A stretch of 42,611 bases of DNA, from positions 1 through 42,611 of the forward strand of contig CAMCHR010000012.1 in NCBI GenBank assembly GCA_945874755.1, read 5' to 3'. The position numbers and the translations under genes were made by a program. The notes below the pieces were generated by a model. That model did not search any database. It was not told where the DNA came from and saw only the letters and a list, made by a program, of their open reading frames with translations. Shown piece by piece: positions 18,502 through 27,712 of this stretch (position 1 is the stretch's first letter; the number at the start of each line of letters is the position of its first letter). Source of the stretch: Chitinophaga pinensis (GTDB lineage: Bacteria > Bacteroidota > Bacteroidia > Chitinophagales > Chitinophagaceae).

Positions 18502-18532
18502 TTTGAAAACGTCTAAAGTTTTCTTAGTTTTG
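18502..18532 (+). promoter_or_regulatory. Promoter of the TetR-efflux operon
   Basis: TTTG at 18502-18505, a 19-base spacer, and TAGTTTTG at 18525-18532 followed by CGC. Both boxes match the Bacteroidota -33/-7 consensus (TTTG / TAnnTTTG) exactly. The TetR ATG follows 17 bases later, so the leader is very short. Confidence 0.75.
18505..18523 (+). promoter_or_regulatory. Dyad between the promoter boxes, candidate TetR operator
   Basis: GAAAAC (18505-18510) and GTTTTC (18518-18523) form an inverted repeat around a 7-base centre. A second, overlapping dyad pairs AACTTT (18499-18504) with AAAGTT (18515-18520). The site occupies the spacer between -33 and -7, where a bound repressor would block RNA polymerase. 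It is immediately upstream of a TetR-type gene, so autoregulation is likely but inferred. Confidence 0.5.
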
Positions 18533-18549
18533 CGCCTTCAACTTAAGCT

Positions 18550-19161
18550 ATGCAAGAAAGAATACTGTTAAAATCAAGGGATTTAATGCTCCAGTCTGGT
18601 CTAAGACAGGTGACGATGGACGACCTGGCCCAAGAATTGGGGATCAGCAAGAAGACCATTTATCTATATTATAAGGATAAAGATGATTTGGTGAAAGCGG
18701 TGGTGAACCTGGAATTAAAAAATCATCAAACTTCTTGTGTTGCTTGTGAGACCAAAGCAGAAAATGCCATTCACGAAATGTTTTTAGTGATGGAGAATAT
18801 GAAGGCAATGACACAAACAATGAATCCCAACTCGATGATGGAATTGGAAAAACATTTTCCAACTGCTTTTGAAATCATTAAGAATCATAAGGATGAATTT
18901 TTGTTCTCCTTGATCAAACAAAATTTAAGTAAGGGCATAAAGGAAGGATGTTATAGGGCCGATCTTGATATAGATATCGTTTCTAAATTTCGTTTAGAAA
19001 CTGTTTTTATTCCTTTTAACCTTCGCCTATTTCCTTTGAACAAATTCAATTCCATTGAAGTACACACCCAATTGATGGAACACTTTGTGTATGGATTGAT
19101 GACAGTGAAAGGACATGAATTAATGGATAAATATAAACAATTACACAAACAAGCAATTTAA
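18550..19161 (+). CDS. TetR/AcrR-family transcriptional repressor
   Basis: DNA-binding regulator of 203 residues. The N-terminal helix-turn-helix is typical: GLRQVTMDDLAQELGISKKT then IYLYYKDKDDLVKAVV, about residues 18-54. The remaining helical domain, which would bind an inducer and dimerise, has no recognisable ligand signature. It is the first gene of the efflux operon, 8 bases before the TolC-like gene, and probably represses the whole operon including itself through the dyad at 18505-18523. The inducer is unknown; TetR genes in this position usually respond to a pump substrate. Confidence 0.92.
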   Translation: MQERILLKSRDLMLQSGLRQVTMDDLAQELGISKKTIYLYYKDKDDLVKAVVNLELKNHQTSCVACETKAENAIHEMFLVMENMKAMTQTMNPNSMMELEKHFPTAFEIIKNHKDEFLFSLIKQNLSKGIKEGCYRADLDIDIVSKFRLETVFIPFNLRLFPLNKFNSIEVHTQLMEHFVYGLMTVKGHELMDKYKQLHKQAI

Positions 19162-19169
19162 ATAGACAC

Positions 19170-20504
19170 ATGAAAAAAAACCTATTCATAATAACGGTAT
19201 TTTTTGTCACAACTACATTCGCGCAGGATCAAAAAATGGTACATGCATTTTCTCTTGCTGACGCTGTGACCTATGCACAAAAAAATAATGTACAAGTTAA
19301 AAACTCATTATTGGATATTGATATTCAAATACAAACTAATAAAGAAATTGCATCGGCAGCATTGCCTTCTATTGGTAGTAGCTTAGGGGGTACAAACTTT
19401 TTAACGATTCCAACTTCTTTATTACCTGGTCAAATATTTGGTGGTGCCGTTGGAACCTTTATTCCTGTTCAGTTTGGTACAAAATTCAATGCAAATTATG
19501 GGGCTAATTTTAATCAAATATTATTTGATGGCCAAGTATTCATTGCATTACAAGCTAGGGCAACTTCTTTAGATTGGAAGAGAAAAAATGCTGCCTTAAC
19601 CGAAGAAAACATCAAAGCAAATATTTATAAAATTTACTACCAACTATCTGCAAGTAAAACACAATTAAATATTTTAGATGCGAATATCGAACGATTACAA
19701 AAATTAGCAAATGATGCTTCAGTAATGTATAAAAATGGTTTTGCAGAAAAATTAGATGTAGATAAAGTGAATGTGCAATTAAACAATTTACAAACTGAAA
19801 AATTAAAAGCAAACAATAGTGTCACCATTGGATTTATGGGTTTAAAAATGTTAATGGGCATGCCTGTTAAAGACAGTCTTATTTTAACAGATGTAATCAA
19901 CGAAACCAATCTTAGTACAGATGTACTTTTCGAAGACAATTTTGAATATGGCATTCGTAAAGATTTTCAGTATTTAACAACAATCAAAAAATTAAGTGAG
20001 TTCAATATTAAGCGTTACCAATTGAGTTTTTTACCCACCATTACAATGAATGGCGCTTACACTAAAAATGCACAAAGAACCAAATTTGATTTTTTTGATA
20101 AAAAAGGGAGCTGGTTTGAAACTGCACTCATTGGCTTAAATCTAAACTTTCCTTTATTCAACGGAGGTGCAAGATTGGCTAAAATGAATAAGGCTAAACT
20201 TGAATTACAACAGGTAGACAACCAAATGACTGCTTTGAAAAACAATATTGACAATGAATTGAGTCAAGCTAAGCTGAACTATATGTCGTCTGTAGCCACT
20301 GTGATTTTTCAAAAAAAGAATATGCAATTAGCTGAAAATGTCTACAGCCAAACAAAAAAGAAATTCGAAGCAGGTGCCGGCTCTAATACGGAAATCTCTG
20401 CTGCTCAGGCAGATTTAGTAGCTGCGCAGAATAATTTTATGAATGCCCTATATACTGCCTTAATTTCTAAAGTAGACCTATTAAAAGCAAGCGGAAAACT
20501 ATAA
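19170..20504 (+). CDS. TolC-family outer membrane efflux protein
   Basis: Outer membrane channel of a tripartite efflux system, 444 residues. The signal peptide is MKKNLFIITVFFVTTTFAQ. The mature protein opens with the family block FSLADAVTYAQKNNVQVKN. It has two long alpha-helical repeats, each with TolC-like patterns such as NIERLQKLANDASVMYKNGF and KKKFEAGAGSNTEISAAQ, and ends LISKVDLLKASGKL. The internal duplication expected of TolC proteins is visible as the repeated pattern of coiled-coil plus a GFAEKLDV / GAGSNTEI turn. It is followed by the fusion protein and pump genes, which are its likely partners. Confidence 0.93.
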   Translation: MKKNLFIITVFFVTTTFAQDQKMVHAFSLADAVTYAQKNNVQVKNSLLDIDIQIQTNKEIASAALPSIGSSLGGTNFLTIPTSLLPGQIFGGAVGTFIPVQFGTKFNANYGANFNQILFDGQVFIALQARATSLDWKRKNAALTEENIKANIYKIYYQLSASKTQLNILDANIERLQKLANDASVMYKNGFAEKLDVDKVNVQLNNLQTEKLKANNSVTIGFMGLKMLMGMPVKDSLILTDVINETNLSTDVLFEDNFEYGIRKDFQYLTTIKKLSEFNIKRYQLSFLPTITMNGAYTKNAQRTKFDFFDKKGSWFETALIGLNLNFPLFNGGARLAKMNKAKLELQQVDNQMTALKNNIDNELSQAKLNYMSSVATVIFQKKNMQLAENVYSQTKKKFEAGAGSNTEISAAQADLVAAQNNFMNALYTALISKVDLLKASGKL

Positions 20505-20542
20505 TTAAAACAAATACACAATTAATATAAAATTCAGATACA

Positions 20543-21721
20543 ATGAAATCATTCGCAACATTATTTACCCTTAGCCTACTTGTTCTTGCAACTGCCTGTG
20601 GTAGTGGCGACAATACTATAGAAGCAAAACAAAAATCTTTGGCAAGCTTAAAAAAGCAAGCACTCAAATTGAATGCGCAAATAGTAGCTTTAGAAAAAGA
20701 AGTAGAAAAAGCTGGCGGCGCTTCTGCAGCAAAAGCCATCTTGGTTGCTACAGATACGATCCAAACAGAAACATTTACTCATTATATTGAATTACAAGGT
20801 AAAGTAGAGTCTGAGAGTGTTTCTTATATTACCCCTCGTGCAGGCGGTGGACAAGTAAGGGCGATTTATATCAATAGAGGAGATAGGGTTAAAAAGGGAC
20901 AATTGATTTTACAATTAGACAATACCTTAATTAAACAAAGTGCAGCTGCTGCAACTCAAAATATTGAGACTTTAAAAGCTCAAGCGGCTTTAGCAAAAGC
21001 AGTTTATGAAAAACAAAAGAACCTTTGGGAACAAAATATTGGAAGCGAAATTCAATTGATGACTGCTAAAACCAATGCAGACGCATTGGCTAGCCAATTA
21101 AGAGCTGCTATGGAACAACTTGGAATGGTAAAAGATCAATTGGCGTTTACAAGTATTTATAGCGATGTAGACGGGGTGGCAGAAGAAGTGAATGTGAAAG
21201 TGGGTGAATTGTTCATGGGGCCTGGTCAAATTAAAATAGTGAATACCACTAAACTTAAATTGACTGCACAGGTACCTGAAAATTATGCTGGTAAAGTAAA
21301 AGTGGGTACAGAACTAACTTTAACCTTCCCTGATATTCAAAAGACAATCAACAATAAAGTCAATGTATTAGGCAATGTGATTGACCCTTTAAACAGAAGC
21401 TTTTATATAGAATCTAAATTACCAATTGATAACAACTTTAGACCAAATTTATTGGCACAAGTTAAAATCAAAGACTACGAAAAGCAAAATGCGATTAGTA
21501 TCCCAGTAAACTTATTACAAACCGACGAGAAAGGTAAATTTGTTTATGTGGCAGTAATGGAAGGCGGTAAAATGTTTGCACGTAAGAAAATGGTTTCAAC
21601 AGGTGAATTTTATGGTAATAATATCGAAGTACTTGGGGGCTTAGCTGCTGGCGACATCTTAATCTCGGAAGGATATCAATCGATCTATGATGGTCAATTG
21701 ATCACTACTAGCATTAAATAA
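20543..21721 (+). CDS. RND efflux membrane fusion protein (lipoprotein)
   Basis: Periplasmic adaptor linking the RND pump to the TolC-like channel. The signal peptide ends in a lipobox, LATAC, with the lipid-carrying cysteine followed by GSGD, so it is probably anchored in a membrane by lipid. Next is a short charged coiled coil (QKSLASLKKQALKLNAQI), then the biotinyl-lipoyl-like half GGGQVRAIYINRGDRVKKGQ. A helical hairpin with KAVYEKQKNLWEQNIGSEIQ follows, then the second lipoyl half YSDVDGVAEEVNVKVGE. The beta-barrel and membrane-proximal domains end with DEKGKFVYVAV and VLGGLAAGDILISEG. The 392-residue length is usual for the HlyD/AcrA group. The gene lies 38 bases after the TolC-like gene and 24 before the pump. 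Confidence 0.93.
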   Translation: MKSFATLFTLSLLVLATACGSGDNTIEAKQKSLASLKKQALKLNAQIVALEKEVEKAGGASAAKAILVATDTIQTETFTHYIELQGKVESESVSYITPRAGGGQVRAIYINRGDRVKKGQLILQLDNTLIKQSAAAATQNIETLKAQAALAKAVYEKQKNLWEQNIGSEIQLMTAKTNADALASQLRAAMEQLGMVKDQLAFTSIYSDVDGVAEEVNVKVGELFMGPGQIKIVNTTKLKLTAQVPENYAGKVKVGTELTLTFPDIQKTINNKVNVLGNVIDPLNRSFYIESKLPIDNNFRPNLLAQVKIKDYEKQNAISIPVNLLQTDEKGKFVYVAVMEGGKMFARKKMVSTGEFYGNNIEVLGGLAAGDILISEGYQSIYDGQLITTSIK

Positions 21722-21745
21722 TTCATAAAAGCACAACCGATCCAT

Positions 21746-24700
21746 ATGTCGACACTTAATAATATCAAAGAAAAGTTTAAAGAATTTAAACCAACTTCTT
21801 GGAGTATCACCAATAAAACATCCATCTATTTATTGATGTTATTTATTAGCCTTGGTGGTATCTACCAATTTTTGACCCTTCCTAAAGAGCAATTTCCTGA
21901 GATTGTGATTCCTACCATGTACGTGCAAACGGTGTATGTAGGTAATTCTCCTAAGGATATTGAAAACTTAGTAACGCGTCCCCTAGAAAAACAAATCAAA
22001 GCTATTACAGGTGTAAAGATTAGTAAGTTCACTTCGGTGTCTCAACAAGACTTCTCTGCCATCACGGTGGAATTTAATACCAGCGTGAAGCCAGATATTG
22101 CATTACAAAAAGTAAAAGACGCGGTAGATAAAGCAAAGACTGACTTGCCAAATGATTTAACGCAAGCGCCTCGTGTGATTGAAGTGAATTTTAGTGAGCA
22201 GCCAATTATGTATGTGAATATAAGTGGTAATTATAGTTCGGTGCAATTAAAGAAATACGCAGATGACTTAAAAGATCAATTAGAAAGTATCCCACAAGTG
22301 AATCGTATAGACCTAGTGGGTGCGCCTGAACGTGAGTTTCAAATTAATGTAGACAATTTTAGAATGCAAAGCTCAGGCATCACATTCGACGATATCACTT
22401 TTGCCATTCAAAGAGAAAACCTTGATTTATCTGGTGGACTTTTAGAAGTGGGCACCATGCAACGTAACCTTCAATTAAAAGGTCAACTTAAGAATGCCAA
22501 CGACATTGCAAACATCATTGTTCGTAATACAAGTGGCGCGCCTATTTATTTAAGAGATGTGGCAACCATTGTAGATACTGTAAAGAAAAATGAAAGCTAT
22601 GCGCGTTTAGATGGCAAAAATGTATTGACTTTAAACATCATCAAACGTAGTGGAGAAAACTTGATTGAAACTTCTGATGCAGTCAAGAAGATTATAGATG
22701 AAGCTAAATTAACAAGTTTACCAAAAGACTTAAAAACGGTGATCACTGGAGATCAAAGTATTAAAACAAGGTCTTCATTCACAGAATTAGTGAACTCCAT
22801 TGTGATAGGTTTTATATTGGTATTAATTGTACTGATGTTCTTTATGGGCGTGACCAATGCCTTCTTTGTGGCCTTATCTGTGCCATTGAGTATGTTTGTT
22901 GCCTTTGTGTTTTTACCAGCAGGTAACTTACTCATTGGCACCAATATTACCTTGAACTTTATGGTGCTGTTTGCCCTCTTATTTGGGTTGGGTATCATTG
23001 TAGATGACGCCATTGTGGTAATAGAGAATACCCACCGAATTTTTGTGCAAGGGAAGGGTAAATTAACTGCTACCACTTCCGCTAAAATGGCTGCTGGTGA
23101 AGTGTTTATTCCTGTATTAGCGGGAACCATTACAACCTTGGCACCGTTTTTCCCATTATTATTCTGGCCTGGTATCATTGGTAAATTCATGGTCTACTTA
23201 CCTGCGATGTTGATCTTTACTTTAACAGCATCCTTGGTGGTAGCCTTTATTATGAATCCAGTTTTTGCGGTAGACTTTATGAACCACGAAGAGCATGATA
23301 ACAATGAACCAAAAGCTGCCATCTTCAAGAAAAAAACTTTCTGGATTCCAATTGGTTTTGGAATCGTATTAGATATCATGGGTGCGACTTTCTTAGGCAA
23401 CCTAGTCATCTTCTTTATGATTTTGGTTGTAGCCAATAAATATTTTATTGCGGCTGCGATCAAACAATTCCAAGAAAAGACTTTGCCGAATATGATGAAT
23501 TTATATGAGCGCATTTTAAGAAGATCATTAACCGGTTGGAGACCTGTAAAATTATTATTTGCCACTTTTGGATTATTAATTTTGTCTTTTATCCTATTTG
23601 GTATTAGCGTCGGTACAGGCAGAACAGGGATTGAGTTTTTCCCTCAAGCAGATCCTAACGAAATTTATGTGTATATAAAATTACCAGTAGGTTCCGAAGT
23701 GAAACATACCGATTCCATTACGAAGGTATTAGAAGCTAGAGTCAATAAAGTATTGGGTACAGATAATGGTAAGAAAAACCCACTAGTAGAATCTACCATT
23801 GCTAATATTGCAATTGGAGCCAGCGACCCAAAGAGTGGGGACAGAAGTACAAGATCTGAATTGGGTCGTATACAAGTGAATTTTGTGGAGTATGAAAAAC
23901 GTCATGGCGTTTCTACTATGCCTTATTTGGATGCAGTGCGTAAGGAGATGAAAGGCATACCTGGTGCGGAAATTACAGTTACACAAGAATCTAACGGTCC
24001 GCCAACAGATCCTCCAGTGAATATTGAAATTCAGAGCGAAGATTTTGATAAATTAATCAAAACTTCTGTTGATTTAAAGAACTATTTAGACGCAGCGCAG
24101 ATTCCTGGCATCGAAGAATTAAAGATGGATGTGGATTTACAAAATCCTGAATTGACTTTAACAATTGATAGAGACCGTGCATTAAGCGCAGGTGTATCAT
24201 CTGCACAAGTGGGTATGCAAATTCGTACGGCTTTATTTGGTAAAGAAATTTCTAAAATCAAAGACGGTAAAGACGAATACAAAATTCAATTACGTAACCA
24301 AGAGATGCAACGTAAAAATTTAGTAGACTTATTAAATATGCGTTTGTCTTTCCGTGATATGGCTGCTGGTGGTATGGTAAAGAATATCCCAATCAGTTCT
24401 TTAGTGAAAGTAGAACCTACAAGTACTTTAGGAAGCGTGAAAAGAAAGAACCAAAAAAGACAGATCCAATTACGTTCTAATGTATTAACGAACGAGGGGT
24501 ATAACCCAACTGCTGTGAATGCAGTGATTGCGCAATACATTGAAAACTATAAAGGCATTGCTGAAGGTGTTACAGTAAAACAAACTGGGGAGAATGAACA
24601 ACAATTAGAAACAGTTGCCTTCCTTGGTAAAGCCTTGATCATTGCCTTGATGTTAATTTTGTTCACTTTAGTATTACAATTCAATTCTATTTCTAAGTCG

Positions 24701-25339
24701 GTGATTATCTTAACGGAGATCTTATTTAGTATCATTGGGGTATTGTTAGGGTTTGCTTTAACAGGTATGAAGGTATCTGGCATCATGACGGGTCTTGGTA
24801 TTGTTGGACTAGCTGGTATCGTTGTTAAAAACGGTATCCTTGTGATTGAATTCGCGGATGAATTAAGAAGCCGTGGCTATAAAACAAGAGAAGCAGTCAT
24901 CCAAGCCGGTAAAACTAGAATTATTCCTGTACTCTTAACTGCACTTGCTGCCATCCTGGGATTCATTCCTATTGCAGTTGGTTTCAATATCAATTTTGTG
25001 ACTTTATTTAGTGAACTAAACCCACATATCTTCTTTGGTGGGGATAACGTGGCGTTCTGGAAGCCTTTAAGCTGGACCATTATCTTTGGATTGGCTTTTG
25101 CCTTCTTTATGACTTTGTTCATTGTCCCTGCCATGTATTTAATTGCAGAAAGATTGCGTCGTCCAATGCGTCGTCAATTTGGTGGCAAGTGGATTAGCAT
25201 GTTAGGTATCCCTCCTTTAACATTTGTGTTTATTCCATTGATGTTTGTAAGCACATGGATTCATAATAGACAAGTGAAAAGAAGGGCTGCAAAAAACAAC
25301 GCCAACGGCGATACTGTATTCAATGGATCATGGTTTTAA
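21746..25339 (+). CDS. RND-family efflux pump, inner membrane permease
   Basis: Proton-driven drug/solute exporter of the HAE-RND type, 1197 residues against about 1050 for AcrB. TM1 is near residue 27 (IYLLMLFISLGGIYQF). The proton-relay aspartate pair is D420-D421 in GLGIIVDDAIVVIENTHR, and the partner lysine is in GLAGIVVKNGILVIEFAD in the second half. Both periplasmic porter loops are present. Two extra stretches account for the length. One lies between the halves (residues about 530-572) and has two hydrophobic segments after a charged HEEHDNNEPK linker. The other is near the C-terminus, LNPHIFFGGDNVAFW plus a further hydrophobic segment and basic tail. This longer layout is familiar from Bacteroidota pumps. 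Substrate cannot be predicted. Confidence 0.94.
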   Translation: MSTLNNIKEKFKEFKPTSWSITNKTSIYLLMLFISLGGIYQFLTLPKEQFPEIVIPTMYVQTVYVGNSPKDIENLVTRPLEKQIKAITGVKISKFTSVSQQDFSAITVEFNTSVKPDIALQKVKDAVDKAKTDLPNDLTQAPRVIEVNFSEQPIMYVNISGNYSSVQLKKYADDLKDQLESIPQVNRIDLVGAPEREFQINVDNFRMQSSGITFDDITFAIQRENLDLSGGLLEVGTMQRNLQLKGQLKNANDIANIIVRNTSGAPIYLRDVATIVDTVKKNESYARLDGKNVLTLNIIKRSGENLIETSDAVKKIIDEAKLTSLPKDLKTVITGDQSIKTRSSFTELVNSIVIGFILVLIVLMFFMGVTNAFFVALSVPLSMFVAFVFLPAGNLLIGTNITLNFMVLFALLFGLGIIVDDAIVVIENTHRIFVQGKGKLTATTSAKMAAGEVFIPVLAGTITTLAPFFPLLFWPGIIGKFMVYLPAMLIFTLTASLVVAFIMNPVFAVDFMNHEEHDNNEPKAAIFKKKTFWIPIGFGIVLDIMGATFLGNLVIFFMILVVANKYFIAAAIKQFQEKTLPNMMNLYERILRRSLTGWRPVKLLFATFGLLILSFILFGISVGTGRTGIEFFPQADPNEIYVYIKLPVGSEVKHTDSITKVLEARVNKVLGTDNGKKNPLVESTIANIAIGASDPKSGDRSTRSELGRIQVNFVEYEKRHGVSTMPYLDAVRKEMKGIPGAEITVTQESNGPPTDPPVNIEIQSEDFDKLIKTSVDLKNYLDAAQIPGIEELKMDVDLQNPELTLTIDRDRALSAGVSSAQVGMQIRTALFGKEISKIKDGKDEYKIQLRNQEMQRKNLVDLLNMRLSFRDMAAGGMVKNIPISSLVKVEPTSTLGSVKRKNQKRQIQLRSNVLTNEGYNPTAVNAVIAQYIENYKGIAEGVTVKQTGENEQQLETVAFLGKALIIALMLILFTLVLQFNSISKSVIILTEILFSIIGVLLGFALTGMKVSGIMTGLGIVGLAGIVVKNGILVIEFADELRSRGYKTREAVIQAGKTRIIPVLLTALAAILGFIPIAVGFNINFVTLFSELNPHIFFGGDNVAFWKPLSWTIIFGLAFAFFMTLFIVPAMYLIAERLRRPMRRQFGGKWISMLGIPPLTFVFIPLMFVSTWIHNRQVKRRAAKNNANGDTVFNGSWF

Positions 25340-25384
25340 CCATGTATCCTTGACGGAGACGGCTGGAAATAAAAAATAAGTAAT

Positions 25385-25422
25385 AAAAAAGAGGCGCCAC
25401 TTACGTGGTGCCTCTTTTTTTT
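25385..25422. terminator. Bidirectional intrinsic terminator between the efflux operon and the PUL
   Basis: GAGGCGCCAC (25391-25400) pairs with GTGGTGCCTC (25405-25414) across a 4-base loop, with one G-T wobble. Eight T residues follow on the plus strand and six A residues precede, so the structure has a T-tail in both directions. It lies between the convergent RND gene and the last SusE-like gene. Confidence 0.88.
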
Positions 25423-25451
25423 ATCTATAATTATATTATTCTTTTTGAATA

Positions 25452-26825
25452 CTATTGCTTCGTAAATGAATAAGTATAATAGCCAGCATTGCTTAGGTTT
25501 AAGACTACTTTGTACGTACCAGCGCCAAATTTTAAATTTGCACCGCCAGCTTCTAATACACCATCACCACCGTCGTCACCCATGTTGATATCCCAGCCGC
25601 TATTTGCTCTGAATTTCAACTCACTTTCAGCTGCTAATACCAATGTTCCAGTCCACTTCCCGTCGGCATATGCTAACTGCGTATCTGAGTTTTCGCCCCA
25701 TGAACTAAACGCACCAACAATACCCCAAGTTGTTTTGGTTGCAGAATAGTCCATATTAACAGTGTTTGCATTAATCATATAATAACCAGCAGAAGCAACA
25801 CTTAGGTCACCACCAGTTGAACTAATTTTTCCTGCAGCACCTGCACCATAAGCAGTACCCGCCCAATCTGGTTGATTAGTTAATTTAAATTTGGATGCTG
25901 CATTAAAGTAAACAAAACCAGAATAGCTGCCATTTTTAGCTGGAGAAGCCAAAGTTGGTGCAGAACTTGGTGTCCAGCTTTGGTATTCACCAGGTACGTA
26001 TAAAAATGCATAATCTTTATCTAAAGTCACAGTAAATTTACCAGCTTGGAAATCTAATTTAATGTTATAGATTCCTGTTACAGCTGGTGAGCGGAAATTG
26101 TCAGAAAAATTAAATCCAAAATCACCACCATTCGCAATGCCAAATTTATTATTATCCGCAACAGAGTATTTATTATCCCAATTGCCATTCAATGGTAGTG
26201 CTAAGTATTGCTTTCCTGCAATTAAATAGAATTTACCTTGATATGTTACAGAGTCGACTCTAGTAAATTGTTGGGTTGGCACCGGTACTGGATTATTCCA
26301 GCCGCCTGCTGTTGCATCACCAACTAAGAATAAAGTCTTAGTAGTTGGCGGTGTTACTTTTGGAGGCACCACATATGGGGTCATTGTTATTGTCAATACA
26401 TTAGAAGCAATTTGTTCATTGTTGTTGGCATAAGATGTTATAACACGAACATCAACCTTATAGGCTGTGTTGTATTTGAATCCCATATTCAATAAAATTG
26501 CATTTAGATCTTTTGCAACCATTGAATGACTTGACTTATTCTTTAATACAATTGAAGCTGCCTTAGAGAAATTACGGCCACTTGAATCCATTTGTATTAC
26601 GTATTTAACTGTGCTTGAATCGGTAGCATATTGTGGGTTTGTCCAATTAAAGGTTACCACAGTTGTTAGCGAATCAACCACTTTTGGTGCAATAGTAGTT
26701 GCAGATGACTGCAAGGTAGCAGTAACACCATTTTTATAAACTACTAATGGTTCTACTTTCTCACAAGCAAATAATACGATTGCAAGTGAAGCAGTAAATA
26801 GGAACGTTTTTAGTATTTGTTTCAT
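25452..26825 (-). CDS. SusE/SusF-like outer-membrane glycan-binding lipoprotein
   Basis: Starch/glycan-binding accessory lipoprotein of 457 residues. The signal peptide ends in the lipobox LFAC, with Cys21 followed by EKVEP. The N-terminal domain to about residue 150 has the SusE-type Ig-like pattern (VTFNWTNPQYATDSSTVKYVI; VLTITMTPY) and a proline/threonine linker. Three carbohydrate-binding-like domains follow, starting at LFLVGDATAGGWNNP, LYVPGEYQSWTPSS and WGIVGAFSSWGENS. Each has the W-rich beta-sandwich pattern of SusE/SusF-family modules and ends in a strand like YNIKLDFQAGKFTVTLD. It is the last gene of the locus, 26 bases after the second SusE-like gene. Starch or maltodextrin binding is inferred from family and neighbours. 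Confidence 0.88.
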   Translation of the reverse strand: MKQILKTFLFTASLAIVLFACEKVEPLVVYKNGVTATLQSSATTIAPKVVDSLTTVVTFNWTNPQYATDSSTVKYVIQMDSSGRNFSKAASIVLKNKSSHSMVAKDLNAILLNMGFKYNTAYKVDVRVITSYANNNEQIASNVLTITMTPYVVPPKVTPPTTKTLFLVGDATAGGWNNPVPVPTQQFTRVDSVTYQGKFYLIAGKQYLALPLNGNWDNKYSVADNNKFGIANGGDFGFNFSDNFRSPAVTGIYNIKLDFQAGKFTVTLDKDYAFLYVPGEYQSWTPSSAPTLASPAKNGSYSGFVYFNAASKFKLTNQPDWAGTAYGAGAAGKISSTGGDLSVASAGYYMINANTVNMDYSATKTTWGIVGAFSSWGENSDTQLAYADGKWTGTLVLAAESELKFRANSGWDINMGDDGGDGVLEAGGANLKFGAGTYKVVLNLSNAGYYTYSFTKQ

Positions 26826-26851
26826 TATTTAATATTTTACTTTATTACAAC

Positions 26852-27682
26852 TTATTGTTTAGTTACAGTATAGGTACCGGCTTGGAAGTCGAATACTAAT
26901 TTATATTTTCCTGCAACAGCTGGTGCGTCAAATCCTGGGTCAGCATCTTTTTTCTCAAAAGTACCTGAGCTAGCATCACCTGCTAATTTTTTGTATTGGG
27001 TTCCCCAAACACCTTGCTCTTGAATTAATTTGTAGTTACCAGTAGATTTCATATCTACCACTAATTCATATTGTGTATCAGAAACTTTTGTGAATTTTTG
27101 ACTTACATCAAATGGAGAAGGTAATGGATTTGACCAATCTGAAGCAAATGCGTTACCTGTAACCCATAAGGTGCCAGCAGTTGGAACTGGTACTTTTGGT
27201 GGAGGTGCATAAGGTAGTACTTTAAATACCAATTTATTTGAAACTATACTAGTGGCTTTACTTCCTAAAGAAGCAAGTACACGCATTTCTAATTGAGCAA
27301 CTTTACCAGTTTTAACTTTTAAATCAGAAATTAAAATATTAAACGCTTTTTGAGTATAGGTTACTGTTAGATCTTGGCTAATAGAAACAGATATTTTATT
27401 TTTGCCATTGAAATTTGCACCTGCTGTGTCAATTTCTAAAGTGTAAGCAACGTTATGAGAGCTTATACCAGAAGCAAACTGATAATTTGGATTCGACCAG
27501 CTAAATGTTACGGCCTTATCGTCTTCGGTATTAAAATTTAATCCGATGCTATCCTTTACAGATGCAGCAAATACTGGAGTAGTTCCACTTACAAAAGTAT
27601 CTTTTGCTTCATCCTTTTCACAGGAAACAAAAAATACTATCGCAATGCTCAAGTAGATTAATGATTGAATAATTTTTTTCAT
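26852..27682 (-). CDS. SusE-like outer-membrane glycan-binding lipoprotein, single binding module
   Basis: Shorter relative of the next gene, 276 residues. The lipobox is FFVSC; Cys21 is followed by EKDEA. This fits the X-K-(D/E)2-X lipoprotein export signal described for Bacteroidota surface lipoproteins, so surface exposure is likely. The N-terminal SusE domain shows VTFSWSNPNYQFASGISSHN and VVSNKLVFKVLPYAPPPKVP in matching positions to its neighbour. Only one carbohydrate-binding-like module follows, LWVTGNAFASDWSNPLPSPF, ending YKLVFDFQAGTYTVTKQ. It is co-transcribed after susD (30-base gap). The two proteins may have arisen by duplication with gain or loss of modules. Confidence 0.87.
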   Translation of the reverse strand: MKKIIQSLIYLSIAIVFFVSCEKDEAKDTFVSGTTPVFAASVKDSIGLNFNTEDDKAVTFSWSNPNYQFASGISSHNVAYTLEIDTAGANFNGKNKISVSISQDLTVTYTQKAFNILISDLKVKTGKVAQLEMRVLASLGSKATSIVSNKLVFKVLPYAPPPKVPVPTAGTLWVTGNAFASDWSNPLPSPFDVSQKFTKVSDTQYELVVDMKSTGNYKLIQEQGVWGTQYKKLAGDASSGTFEKKDADPGFDAPAVAGKYKLVFDFQAGTYTVTKQ

Positions 27683-27712
27683 ATAATTTATTTTAGTCTT
27701 TTAACAATGGTA

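Noticed and set aside
22753..23190. 145-codon open frame on the minus strand
   Set aside because: Antisense to the membrane region of the RND pump. The low-complexity N/K/T-rich translation is what the reverse complement of transmembrane codons gives.
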